Shown: positions 6,701 through 11,921, counted from the first letter of the stretch. The stretch: DNA of 11,921 nucleotides from Chloromonas sp. AAM2 (GCA_004335635.1 QAXH01003171.1:1-11921); one strand, 5' to 3'. A program made the numbers and translations. Notes: a model not told the origin generated them from the letters alone.

Positions 6701-9637
6701 CACACGCACAGCAGCTCACGGGGCAGGCAAACGGGCGCGAGGGCTGAGCGCCCACGCAGCACAAAACGCACGCCTGCATGGCACAGAGGCAGCGCGTTCT
6801 GCATCGTTTCCCCGGTCGCATGAGCCAGTATTCACCAAACATGCTGATCAACTTTGTAGGTACTGGCAACTACGTTCAAGGCTGTGCTGCCTCCCTGCCC
6901 TCCCCTCAGTGATGTGCATCTTTAATGCCCACCTTTCCCTTGCCCTATTAGAAAAGTAAAACTGCCACAAAACTACGCTACGCTTCAAGAATGGAGACCA
7001 GTCAGAAACGGCTACATTGCCTGCACAACCATATCTTCCACTCATCTACCATGAGCCTGACACAATCCGCCAGGGGCACAGTGTATGCATGTGGCGCCCC
7101 AGCCATTCAAGGGTATAAACCGTTTAAAACGGCTGTAACGTTTGCATAACCCTACCTGCCATGCGCCGGACCCAGTCTGCCAGGGGCACAGTGTATGCAT
7201 GTGGCGCCCCAGCCATTGCTTCCGCCTCAGCCTCCGCATCGCGCCCCTCCGTCAGCATGGACCACAGCCTGCTGCCACCACTGCCGGTGGGAGTGGGTGA
7301 GGTCACAGCCGAGCCACATGGCCTGCAAGAAACACGTGGGAATCAGACTGAAGCAAGCAACCAGACAAGGGAAACTGGCAGCACTTGGTTTTGATGTCCG
7401 AAACATGACCCTGAGCAGGCGCTCAAACAGGCCTTGGCCATGTAAACACGTGCTTTCACAGCCAGGATCTCTGACATGCACCCATGGTTTCACAGCCAGT
7501 AGATCTGACGTGCACCCATGGTTTCACAGCCAGTAGATCTGACGTACACGCTTGGTTCACAGCCTGTCTGACTCTTTTTAAGTCGCATTTGGAGCTGCTT
7601 CCAGAACACGTTTCTGATTTACCTTGCTGCATGCACCTCTGCCAGGTGCTCCCGGAGCATTGCTTCCAGCACCTCCACCCGTTGCATGGTGACAGCCACA
7701 TGCGGCTCTTGCCCCGCTACCATTAGCAGGGGCAGGTGGGAGGGCTCCGGGCCCGGGCATGTGGGTAGCAGGGTCAGGGGCGGGGCCAGCGGCCGGCCGT
7801 GCAGTGGCTGCTCACGCACACTCTGAAGGGACTCCCTGACCTGCGAAGGGGAATGCAGGGACCAGAACACAAGGAATAAAACACAGCAAAAGAACCAGAA
7901 CACAAGGAATAAAACACAGCAAAAGAACCAGAACACAAGGAATGAAACACAGCAAAAGAACCAGAACACAAGGAATGAAACACAGCAAAAGAACCAGAAC
8001 ACAAGGGATAAAACACAGCAAAAGAACCAGAACACAAGGGATAAAACACAGCAAAAGAACCAGAACACAAGGAATAAAACACAGCAAAAGAACCAGAACA
8101 CAAGGATGACTGCCACACCCCTCCCAGCGCGGCAGACGTGGCTCGTGTGGAAAAATAGAAATAAATACCTGGCTCAGGGTTTTAGCATGTGGGCTTATGT
8201 ATGAGACAAGCATCAGCATGCTGTACATCTGACAGGATACACAGGGCAACGCAGTGTGTGTGGGTCATGTTGGTTGGGTGCTGGTTTCACAGTGAGCCGC
8301 GTCACATGCCCATCGTGCGCACCATGGTGAGTTCGTGGGCGGACGCGTTGTTGTGACGTGCGCCCTTGCAGTAGACAATGGTGGGCGTTCCATCAGGACC
8401 AGATTCTGCCAAGCTGCGTACAGGCAGTCATGGAAAAATATGGCTGAAGAAAAAGAAGAGTTCTTGAGAATACACAAATGGATGGCAATCCCGTTGCTGC
8501 CCAATGTTGCTGCTCTGAGCAAACGTGCAAGTGCCATGTAATGATGTTGATGGCGCCATAATTATTCAGCCTGTTTTTTTGGGCACGTTCATGCACTGTG
8601 GTGGTGTGGGTGATGACAGTACGAGCAGGACAAGCAAGTTGTGCTTGTTGGCGTGACCAGACTGACAACACGACTAAGTCTTGGCGCACTCTACGCTTGA
8701 GCGCGTGCATCAAGTCTGTGCATGCTGGGTCACCGCTTGGTGCGCAAGTGTGAAGAATGGCTCCAATCTCAATAATATCAATAATATGTTGATAATATTT
8801 TCAAAGCCCACTGATAATTATCATGACGTCAGAGCTGCATTTTTAGACCCTAACGGCGTTGGCGGTCAGGATAGCACCCCGAGGGGTGGCCACCACCACC
8901 ACTATCGCGGTGTGTCATAATCCCCTTCACATGTATGTTGGACGGGTTGGGGTCCCTCCCTGCACGTGAAGGATGGCTCTACCTGATAGCCTCCAAGGTT
9001 TGCCATGGTGCCATTCGGGTACTGCTGCTGCGCTTGTACTCATCCTCTGGCATCAATGATAGGAGGGCCAGATGTTTAACCAATGAGTTATCACGGTTGC
9101 CAGGTGGTGACAGGAATGCGACTCTGGCATTGGCATGATGGCATGACTCATGGCCATGTTCCTCAACCTGCAATCAGAACGGTATGTAAAGAGTGCTGGC
9201 AAAGCAATAGCAGGAGAGCACGATGCAACAAGCTCGATTCATGCACCAAAATTCATACTCCACCCACGCGAGTGTGTGAGGCGGCGCGGACAATCGCGAG
9301 GGCAGACCTTAACGACTGATGAACCCCAGCCCAAGCGAGCAAATCCAAATCAATGCCACCATGCCAATAAACGTGTGCATCTCTGTATAGTGTATGCAAT
9401 CTCTGGCGAGGCGCGAACCTGGGGGTGTGCGTCGCTGAGCCCTGTCAGCGCGTCGGAGAGGAGAAGACCTTGCAGCGCGTCAGGCGAGCCTGCAAGCTGG
9501 CTTAACAGCTGCACAGGCGCAGCCTGCAACTCATGCACCCGAGCTCGGATGGCGTGCGCCAGGCCAGGGCTGCTCGTGCCCGACCTTTCCTGTCTTCTGC
9601 GCCTGGGCATCGCCCCAAACCCCAGAGACTTAGTCAT
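461..9637 (-). CDS. 17-exon gene, unrecognised 1271-residue protein (complete model)
   Basis: Seen: 17 open segments joined by GT-AG introns of 94 to 757 bases. Reading phase agrees at every junction and the total is 3816 bases, ending in TGA at 461-463. Exons 6-17 (7840 to 461) have clear splice sites and mostly GC-ending codons; exons 1-5 are less certain. The product is rich in Leu and Ala, with many probable amphipathic helices. A Gln/Pro-rich stretch lies near residues 524-545, a seven-Gly run at 670-676 in an acidic linker, and a Thr run at 1042-1047. No signal peptide, membrane anchor or catalytic motif is apparent. The helical character would suit a solenoid or tethering-complex subunit, but that is inference: I compared it from memory with COG, exocyst and NELF subunits and found no convincing match. 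Function unknown. Confidence 0.8.
787..941. repeat. TTG/CAA microsatellites in intron 16
   Basis: Two TTG runs, an interrupted one at 787-812 and a pure one at 924-941, are each followed closely by ttacat. The first directly abuts the acceptor of exon 17 and reads as CAA/CAG on the gene strand. Confidence 0.85.
1007..1032 (-). repeat. Duplicate of exon 17 5' edge and acceptor in intron 16
   Basis: It matches 762-787 at 23 of 26 positions. It keeps ccgcag|TACACT and reads in frame to a TAG after about eight codons, so it would act as a decoy acceptor. Confidence 0.7.
1128..1626 (-). CDS. Minus-strand gene, exon 16 (residues 999-1165)
   Basis: The acceptor is gttttgtgatgtgcag|GGCG and the donor is CCCAAG|GTGAGC. 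Two helical blocks, ALLAVVDLAVHWQLELAAAI and LHTYAREYLTQHIATVF, flank a Thr/Pro/Gln-rich insert. The insert has a six-Thr run from ACC repeats and a short duplicated AQLTT unit. It then continues through ITAQKRFLTGLGLRLAV to AAELPTPK. Confidence 0.93.
1720..1894. repeat. 14-base minisatellite, about 12.5 copies, intron 15
   Basis: The unit is GCATCGACACGGGC and variants, repeated head to tail from 1720. It lies wholly within intron 15 (1627-1938), near the donor of exon 15. Three units make 42 bases, which keeps several frames open on both strands and creates long but meaningless ORFs. Confidence 0.95.
1939..2346 (-). CDS. Minus-strand gene, exon 15 (residues 863-999)
   Basis: The acceptor is tcaactgcag|GATG; another AG eight to ten bases upstream gives the wrong phase. 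The donor is ACACG|GTGAGA. It encodes MMAGSGRERLVVQAAAATAEQ, a helix (LGETVARHVLEAGMHAI), then a Gly/Glu/Lys/Ala-rich low-complexity tail. High GC3. Confidence 0.9.
2641..2810 (-). CDS. Minus-strand gene, exon 14, Ala/Leu-rich (residues 807-863)
   Basis: The acceptor is gtgtctgtctcag|GAAG and the donor is CAAAA|GTAAGT, the strongest donor consensus in the gene. An acidic start (EAKDEAEDL) is followed by a long Ala/Leu-rich helix (LAASLAPALHALQAPLW, LAATTALAVAL). The Ala/Leu run is hydrophobic but broken by Pro and polar residues, so I do not call it a membrane span. A 29-base copy of the exon edge (27 matches) lies at 2874-2902. Confidence 0.92.
2874..2902 (-). repeat. Duplicate of exon 14 5' edge and acceptor in intron 13
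   Basis: It matches 2785-2813 at 27 of 29 positions, offset 89. The copy keeps an acceptor-like accacag|GAAGCC. In the exon 14 frame the copy runs into TAA a few codons later, so use of it as an exon would need a further donor. Confidence 0.85.
3294..3370. repeat. 22-base minisatellite abutting the exon 13 donor
   Basis: The unit TTTGCTGCTGGTGAGCTTTA plus AG occurs about three times, with a degenerate copy on the left. It ends at the donor of exon 13, so the first bases of intron 13 are part of the array. Confidence 0.9.
3373..3486 (-). CDS. Minus-strand gene, exon 13 (residues 769-806)
   Basis: The acceptor is gtgctttctgtcag|GTATC and the donor is ATCCAG|GTGCGC, phase 0 at both ends, 38 codons. 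It contains VSDAQALASQVDADIL and the basic RRRR before TQELADEIQ. The 22-base minisatellite begins right at its donor. Confidence 0.92.
3581..3836. repeat. 21-base pyrimidine-rich minisatellite, about 12 copies, intron 12
   Basis: The unit TCTTTTCCTGGCCCTGCCCA plus C varies at several positions (CCCGGCC, CTCACAC, CTCATAC). It keeps a plus-strand frame open with a repeating SFPGPAH heptapeptide. It is pyrimidine-rich on the plus strand and therefore purine-rich in the minus-strand transcript. Confidence 0.95.
3920..4343 (-). CDS. Minus-strand gene, exon 12 with poly-Gly acidic linker (residues 627-768)
   Basis: The acceptor is gtgccttgcag|GCTG and the donor is AAGG|GTGAGC. It encodes LLSLVLRRTSTTFALPQ, then a low-complexity linker with seven consecutive Gly (670-676) and acidic residues, then a hydrophobic helical block (QAFLALLLRGPLLLLETC). 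The leucine block is too short and interrupted to call a membrane segment. Confidence 0.92.
4344..5100 (-). other. Intron 11, largest intron (757 bases)
   Basis: The donor is CAA|GTGAGG (exon 11) and the acceptor is gtgccttgcag (exon 12). Besides the SINE-like sequence it holds a TATATATATA run at 4969-4979, CA runs near 4985-5030, and a direct repeat TGAAAAATCC near 4527-4547. No additional exon that fits phase was found. Confidence 0.75.
4680..4850 (-). mobile_element. tRNA-derived SINE-like sequence in intron 11
   Basis: On the minus strand, a B-box-like GGGTTCGATTTCC lies at 4698-4710. An A-box-like TGGCGCAGGTCC lies at 4804-4815, followed by TAAGGCGGACTC as in Leu/Ser tRNAs. The boxes are about 95 bases apart and the T-stem pairs imperfectly, so this is not an intact tRNA. 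A second D-arm-like stretch (TTGGCCGAAGCCGAGGCG) lies between them. Ends and target duplications are not visible. Element boundaries are approximate. Confidence 0.45.
5101..5295 (-). CDS. Minus-strand gene, exon 11 (residues 562-627)
   Basis: The acceptor is gttgcctccag|GGAT and the donor is GACAA|GTGAGG. The donor overlaps an in-frame TGA (AAG TGA), so the frame stays open only when spliced here. It encodes DSMPLPRTSHLSDYTL through KLPDNEAEQD. High GC3. Confidence 0.9.
5394..5474. repeat. CA/CT microsatellite in intron 10
   Basis: CA runs at about 5394-5430 and 5457-5474 flank a CT run at about 5435-5455. In the minus-strand transcript this is a GU/GA-rich stretch starting about five bases inside the intron after exon 10. 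Confidence 0.95.
5480..5772 (-). CDS. Minus-strand gene, exon 10 with Gln/Pro-rich tract (residues 465-562)
   Basis: The acceptor is gcttgtgtgcag|TTGG and the donor is CACAG|GTAGGG. A helical block (LVDLPCHSLIAPQ to QQALDWLLGD) is followed by a Gln/Pro-rich run near residues 524-545, made of mixed CAG and CAA codons, then GPWLTFLLH. The donor is immediately followed by a long GT/GA microsatellite. Confidence 0.92.
5773..6216 (-). other. Intron 9, open in frame (444 bases)
   Basis: The donor is CTGCAG|GTGCGA and the acceptor is gcttgtgtgcag. Its length is 3 x 148 and there is no in-frame stop, so exons 9 and 10 form one ORF if it is retained. Its translated sequence looks non-coding compared with the flanking exons, so I call it an intron. 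Confidence 0.75.
6217..6333 (-). CDS. Minus-strand gene, exon 9 (residues 426-464)
   Basis: The acceptor is gcacccctcag|GTGTCG and the donor is CTGCAG|GTGCGA, phase 0 at both ends, 39 codons. It encodes VSDREDRVALSACRK through LLQHTELQ. The following intron is open in the same frame. Confidence 0.88.
6580..6773 (-). CDS. Minus-strand gene, exon 8 (residues 361-425)
   Basis: The acceptor is cctctgtgccatgcag|GCGT and the donor is CTCAAG|GTACAG. It encodes VRFVLRGRSALAPVC through WGPWAHLLK. The ORF is open further upstream, to about 6804, but only this acceptor fits the phase-1 end of exon 7. Cys- and Leu-rich helical sequence; no motif recognised. Confidence 0.9.
7041..7107 (-). repeat. Partial duplicate of exon 7 3' end inside intron 7
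   Basis: Positions 7041-7107 align with 7151-7217 at a fixed offset of 110 bases with 9 mismatches. The 38 or so bases at the right end are identical. The copy includes the 3' part of exon 7 and a donor-like ATG|GTAGAT. No acceptor is visible at its other end, so it is a non-functional fragment. Confidence 0.9.
7156..7322 (-). CDS. Minus-strand gene, exon 7 (residues 305-361)
   Basis: The acceptor is gtgtttcttgcag|GCCA and the donor is GGCAG|GTAGGG. A Ser/Thr/Pro/Gly-rich linker is followed by an acidic Ala/Glu stretch (GRDAEAEAEAMAG) and then VPLADWVRRMA. An imperfect copy of its 3' part lies in the next intron at 7041-7107. Confidence 0.9.
7453..7568. repeat. 34-base tandem repeat, about 3 copies, intron 6
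   Basis: The unit is TTTCACAGCCAGTAGATCTG followed by ACGTGCACCCATGG. There are two nearly exact copies with a diverged copy on each side. There are no spacers. Confidence 0.9.
7623..7840 (-). CDS. Minus-strand gene, exon 6 (residues 233-305)
   Basis: The acceptor is ccccttcgcag|GTCAGG and the donor is GCAAG|GTAAAT. The exon runs from VRESLQSVREQPLHG to AMLREHLAEVHAA. Codons are strongly GC3-rich. A proline-rich middle (about residues 248-268) is followed by an amphipathic helix. Confidence 0.9.
7861..8107. repeat. 33-base minisatellite, 7.5 copies, intron 5
   Basis: The unit is ACCAGAACACAAGGAATAAA followed by ACACAGCAAAAGA, from 7861, nearly perfect. Variants come in adjacent pairs: GGAATAAA twice, GGAATGAA twice, GGGATAAA twice, then GGAATAAA again. 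The 33-base unit leaves all three minus-strand frames open. Confidence 0.97.
8169..8228 (-). CDS. Minus-strand gene, exon 5 (residues 213-232)
   Basis: A 60-base exon between cctgtcag|ATG and GCCAG|GTATTT, phase 0 at both ends. It encodes MYSMLMLVSYISPHAKTLSQ, a hydrophobic, probably helical segment. The exon is a multiple of three, so skipping it would not break the frame. Confidence 0.68.
8323..8405 (-). CDS. Minus-strand gene, exon 4 (residues 185-212)
   Basis: The acceptor is gcttggcag|AATC and the donor is ATG|GTGCGC, phase 0 out. The frame contains GPDGTPTIVYCKGARHNN and SAHELTM and has a strongly GC-rich third codon position. That is why this frame was chosen over the other open minus-strand frame covering 8265-8537. 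Confidence 0.7.
8587..8735 (-). CDS. Minus-strand gene, exon 3 (residues 135-185), tentative
   Basis: The open segment reads GDPACTDLMHALKRRV and continues to TVITHTTTVHE. The proposed acceptor, caccaag|CGGT, is weak and the donor, GAAC|GTGCCC, is only fair. It is included because it is the segment that links the phase-2 end of exon 2 to the phase-1 start of exon 4 without a stop. A different boundary on either side is quite possible. Confidence 0.45.
8771..8823. repeat. AT-rich palindromic stretch in intron 2
   Basis: It contains a TATCAA/TTGATA inverted repeat around TAATATG, and the perfect palindrome TGATAATTATCA at 8812-8823. It is much more AT-rich than the surroundings. Confidence 0.7.
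8983..9167 (-). CDS. Minus-strand gene, exon 2 (residues 74-135)
   Basis: The acceptor is gttctgattgcag|GTTGAG and the donor is ATCAG|GTAGAG. The 61 codons between are open, beginning VEEHGHESCHH and ending APWQTLEAI, and the exon leaves in phase 2. Both splice sites are good. The codon third positions are less GC-biased than in later exons, so this exon is somewhat less secure. Confidence 0.68.
9419..9637 (-). CDS. Minus-strand gene, exon 1 (residues 1-73)
   Basis: The ORF starts MTKSLGFGAMPRRRR and ends LTGLSDAHPQ at a donor CAG|GTTCGC, phase 0. An in-frame TGA lies upstream of the ATG at 9637, which supports it as the first available start. Met10, preceded by GCG, is an alternative start with a better context base at -3. 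A basic patch (RRRR) follows Met10. The donor is not the strongest, and joining exon 1 to exon 2 is inferred from matching phase. Confidence 0.6.
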
Positions 9638-10026
9638 TGACTCTGCGTTACCAGAGGCCGAAGCGCGTCAGATGTCATAAAGCTAGCGCTACCCGCTGCG
9701 TGGCCGGCGCGTAAGTGTTGAAAGCCCGGAAATGGGAAAACGATATAGCCTTGAGAACAGAAGCAACTATATGCTATCCTGCAATGGTTTTAAGAGATGT
9801 TGAGGGCATGGTCGCTCGCGTGTATCTGCCGTGCACGGTGATCGTGGCGCGAGTTGCGTCGCGGCGCGTGCAGGTCGTTGACACTTTTGGCTGACACCCG
9901 AGCTGCCTGCATTATTATGACAACCGGAGGGCGGTATACATAAATATATGCCCATCGCATGCATGCTGTTGGCGTTGCTTGCGTGGTTGGCATAGCGTAG
10001 ACACGAACTGGGACTGCACTGGTCTC
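9638..10026. promoter_or_regulatory. Intergenic region between divergent starts, possible shared promoter
   Basis: About 390 bases lie between the minus-strand ATG at 9637 and the plus-strand ATG at 10027. The TATA-like stretch TATACATAAATATAT at 9935-9949 suits a plus-strand start site near 9970. In reverse it also reads as an AT-rich element about 300 bases above the minus-strand ATG. No other known motif is evident. The promoter role is inferred. Confidence 0.4.
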
Positions 10027-10037
10027 ATGCTAGCATG
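10027..10037 (+). CDS. Plus-strand gene, exon 1 coding part, tentative
   Basis: ATG CTA GCA TG is followed by a consensus donor GTAAGT at 10038. The upstream frame stays open for at least 13 codons, so coding could begin earlier. A TATA-like stretch lies about 80-90 bases upstream. A second ATG at 10035 abuts the donor but gives a different, short frame. Confidence 0.5.
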
Positions 10038-11921
10038 GTAAGTTCTGTTTCTGGCATTGGTATGAACTATGTTTGCTGCTTGTCGGCGTGGTTGACTTGG
10101 CATGAACTTGCTTCTGTCTTTGCTCAACAGGATGTGCGTTCATGCCAGACTCTCAGGCCCATGTCGACCTACCCTGTTGCCGTACATGACAACGTGCCAT
10201 GAGTCACTGCGCGGTTACCAACACGCCTTGAGGTGTGTCATCTAGCACAACGCTGACACTACTGCTATACCATTGGCTGGATAGAACAACATGTGACATG
10301 CCATTTCCATACATGCAAACATTCATGCTGTATACCAATGTCAATCTTGGCAAACAACAGTTCAAGAACTGAAGATGGCATGTGTATGTCGATGTTGATG
10401 GCTGCATGAGGTCAGAAGTACCCTAAGAGAGCCGTCATGGGGTGCGAGTCTCCTTACAAACGCAACCCTGAACACTGATCGGATCTTGGGCCGGTCGGAA
10501 ACAGGGACTGTCACTCTACGTTCATGATGCCCTGCTTTCAAGTTGATGGTACTAATACAGCCATGCCTGGTAATATGAAATAAGGCCCGAATGTGACGTT
10601 ATCCGTCAGACAACAGGCCCAGAGCAGCACCACAAGTGGTGAAACTGGTACTGCAGGTGTCAGCATGTGACTCTGGCGTCCCTCCCTCCCCTTCCCCTCT
10701 GTTCAAGCTATCTGCCTTCCCTTTCATTGGATTATGAAAAGTCTACATAGGTCTACACAGTCTACATAGTTTACATAACATTCAAATAACCCAGCCCCAA
10801 GAGTTGCATCTTCAGTTTGGGTGTTTGGGCCTTGGGGTGTGCAGCTTGAAAGCATGCCTGTCCAAGAGCAGGCAAGTACCGCTATCCACATGTTTGACAA
10901 CATGATTTGGCAAGGGATGGTCCCCAGCTGCAGACTCAGAAACCCTGAGACGCACAGACCCAAGTATACCATGCCTGAGTCTTTCGGTCTGCAAGCTGTT
11001 GGGCGTGCTGAATGTATGCACGCACTCTTTGATATAGACGAGTGCCAGGTATGATGTAGTTAGTACCAGCTATGTGTACAAATTGGTGTGCACACATGTC
11101 GAAGCGCGGGCGAGGGTGCCGTTAATCTGGCGGTCCCTAAGTGTTAGAAGTGTTAGAAGTCCCTTAGTGTTAGAACCCGACCCACCGCTACAGGCCTGCG
11201 CAGCCCATGCAACGCTGCAGAGAGGTCGCTTATAGGTTCCTAATCGCTGCCGTGCTGTCTGGAGGCCCCTTGCTGTAATGTACCAAAACTGAGACAAGCT
11301 AGGAACAGAGTGCCTAGGTAATGACTACGTTTGCACGCTGTGTGTAAATTCATTGTAAGTCAGCCGCTGCCACGCCCTTGACCAGGTTGCTAGCCAAATT
11401 CTTACGCCACATGTGGGGCATGAGGCATCTGGACCCGTACAGCATGGCATGTGGCACCTGCCTGCTTTGGGATATCTAGGGGCGGCCAATAGGCTGTGAT
11501 GGCCTTGGCTCTAGTGATGGCCTTTGGTTACGTCATCAGCCCAGATTCCACCGAACATGGTTCGTTGGTACGCGCCCAAGCCAAAGGTTTTAAGGGAAAA
11601 CTACAGAAGGTACACACTGGCTGAGGCGACATGGTGACTATGTACAGGGAAGTCGACATAGGAGGTGGCCACTGTTGTCAAGTCGTCGATGGATCACAGT
11701 GACCCAGTATTGGAGCAGTATGAGTGCCTGTGTGTTGTCATGTTTCAAAGGTATCTCAACGTGATGTATAATTTGCAGGCGGGACAGTGGAGGATTGAGC
11801 GCAGGGCTGCTGTGGTAGTGAGACAATCTTGTGATATCCTTCCTGTCTTCTTTTGCATGGCAGTCAGTGCATCAGGAGTATGTGAGGGTGTGAAACTGCT
11901 ATGCGACACCGTCGGGCCTTA
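10027..11921 (+). CDS. Plus-strand gene, at least 6 exons, unrecognised product, 3' truncated by window
   Basis: Seen: six open segments with GT-AG introns of 93, 272, 246, 496 and 90 bases and matching phase at all five junctions. The last is open to the window edge, giving at least 232 residues. The 233-base exon 4 and the open end after 11700 are the best-supported parts; exon 1 (ATG CTA GCA TG) is short and its ATG is a guess. The sequence is rich in Cys, Met and Trp, without low complexity, unlike its neighbour. The hydrophobic run CDILPVFFCMAVSASGVC near the end could be a buried helix or membrane segment. No family recognised. It is divergent from the minus-strand gene, with the starts about 390 bases apart. 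Confidence 0.6.
10131..10232 (+). CDS. Plus-strand gene, exon 2 (residues 4-38)
   Basis: The acceptor is gtctttgctcaacag|GATG, with a good pyrimidine tract, and the donor is TTGAG|GTGTGT. It encodes MCVHARLSGPCRPTLLPY and TTCHESLRGYQHAL. It leaves in phase 2, matching exon 3. Confidence 0.6.
10505..10569 (+). CDS. Plus-strand gene, exon 3 (residues 38-60)
   Basis: The acceptor is cggaaacag|GGAC and the donor is CCTG|GTAATA. It encodes DCHSTFMMPCFQVDG and TNTAMP. The acceptor has a poor pyrimidine tract; the call rests on phase agreement on both sides. Reading through the donor meets a TAA. Confidence 0.52.
10738..10779. repeat. Short tandem GTCTACATAG repeat in plus-strand intron 3
   Basis: About four imperfect copies of a 10-base unit (GTCTACATAG, GTCTACACA, GTCTACATAG, TTTACATAA) lie 40-75 bases above the exon 4 acceptor. 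Confidence 0.7.
10816..11048 (+). CDS. Plus-strand gene, exon 4 (residues 60-137)
   Basis: The acceptor is ttgcatcttcag|TTTG and the donor is TGCCAG|GTATGA. The 77 codons run from WVFGPWGVQLESMPVQ through MIWQGMVPSCRLRNPE to LFDIDECQ. This is the longest clean exon of the gene. A GTGCAG at 10838-10843 is a possible alternative acceptor. Confidence 0.68.
11049..11544 (+). other. Long intron 4 of the plus-strand gene (496 bases)
   Basis: It holds a short GTGTTAGAA tandem repeat at about 11139-11175. An ATG-led 22-codon frame near 11410 has no phase-compatible splice sites. Nothing else is recognisable. An undetected exon here is possible. Confidence 0.45.
11545..11609 (+). CDS. Plus-strand gene, exon 5 (residues 138-159), tentative
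   Basis: The acceptor is catcagcccag|ATTC and the donor is AGAAG|GTACAC. It encodes IPPNMVRWYAPKPKVL then RENYR, a basic stretch. Without splicing, the frame runs to a TGA at 11636. Confidence 0.5.
11700..11921 (+). CDS. Plus-strand gene, exon 6, open at window edge (residues 159-232)
   Basis: The frame is open from an in-frame TAG at 11659-11661 to the end of the window. The acceptor gatcacag|TGAC fits the phase of exon 5. It encodes DPVLEQYECLCVVMFQRYL, NVMYNLQAGQWRIERRAA and a hydrophobic Cys-containing run. If the exon 5 join is wrong, an ATG at 11689 opens the same frame as an alternative start. Confidence 0.6.

Noticed and set aside
7453..8107. Regular repeats considered as a CRISPR array
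   Set aside because: Repeats are head to tail with no unique spacers, in an intron of a eukaryotic gene.
7619..8249. Minus-strand ORFs with an FWFFCCV repeat that look like a multi-span membrane protein
   Set aside because: All three frames are open because the repeat unit is 33 bases; only the exon 6 part is coding.
8265..8541. Open frames on both strands around 8265-8541, including a plus-strand frame with RTRFCQAAYRQSW
   Set aside because: The alternative minus frame (RAATLGSNG) has low GC3, and its best donor gives the wrong phase for exon 5. The plus frame is antisense to exon 4 and intron 3.
461..9637. Assignment to a COG, exocyst or NELF subunit
   Set aside because: Helical character and scattered short similarities only; no continuous alignment I could defend from memory.
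10361..10427. Extra plus-strand exon after caaacaacag
   Set aside because: It reads into TGA before the nearest donor, while joining 10232 directly to 10505 keeps the frame.
11722..11776. Mini-intron GTATCT...TTGCAG at about 11750-11777
   Set aside because: At about 28 bases it is too short for an intron, and the frame reads through it without a stop.

Overview
The window looks like nuclear DNA of an intron-rich green alga, most likely of the Chlamydomonas/Volvox/Haematococcus group. This rests on short GT-AG-bounded exons, mostly GC-ending codons in the exons, low-complexity Gln, Gly and Thr runs in the protein, and introns full of minisatellites and CA/CAA microsatellites. The species is not identifiable from the sequence. 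There is no sign of bacterial operons, rRNA or an organelle genome.

Layout: two divergent protein genes account for almost everything. (1) A minus-strand gene runs from an ATG at 9637 to a TGA at 461-463. I can assemble it as 17 exons whose reading phases agree at all 16 junctions. The exons are 9419-9637, 8983-9167, 8587-8735, 8323-8405, 8169-8228, 7623-7840, 7156-7322, 6580-6773, 6217-6333, 5480-5772, 5101-5295, 3920-4343, 3373-3486, 2641-2810, 1939-2346, 1128-1626 and 461-781. They give 3816 coding bases and a predicted 1271-residue protein. It is rich in Leu and Ala, largely helical in character and without a signal peptide or membrane anchor that I can see. I do not recognise its family. 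(2) A plus-strand gene starts near 10027 and runs off the right edge. Its model is 10027-10037, 10131-10232, 10505-10569, 10816-11048, 11545-11609 and 11700 to the end, again with phases that agree at every junction. Its product is also unrecognised. The roughly 390 bases between the two starts carry a TATA-like stretch and may be a shared promoter. Bases 1-460 are 3' flank with nothing I can call.

The introns of the minus-strand gene hold most of the unexplained structure. There are five minisatellites (unit sizes 14, 21, 22, 33 and 34 bases), CA/GA and CAA microsatellites next to splice sites, and a tRNA-derived, SINE-like sequence in intron 11. In three places a short imperfect copy of an exon edge with its splice site lies inside a neighbouring intron (introns 7, 13 and 16). 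Intron 9 is a multiple of three and has no in-frame stop, so its retention would leave the frame open.

I found no defence system, mobile-element protein or gene cluster. The nearest things to novelty are the two unrecognised proteins and the repeated exon-edge duplications.
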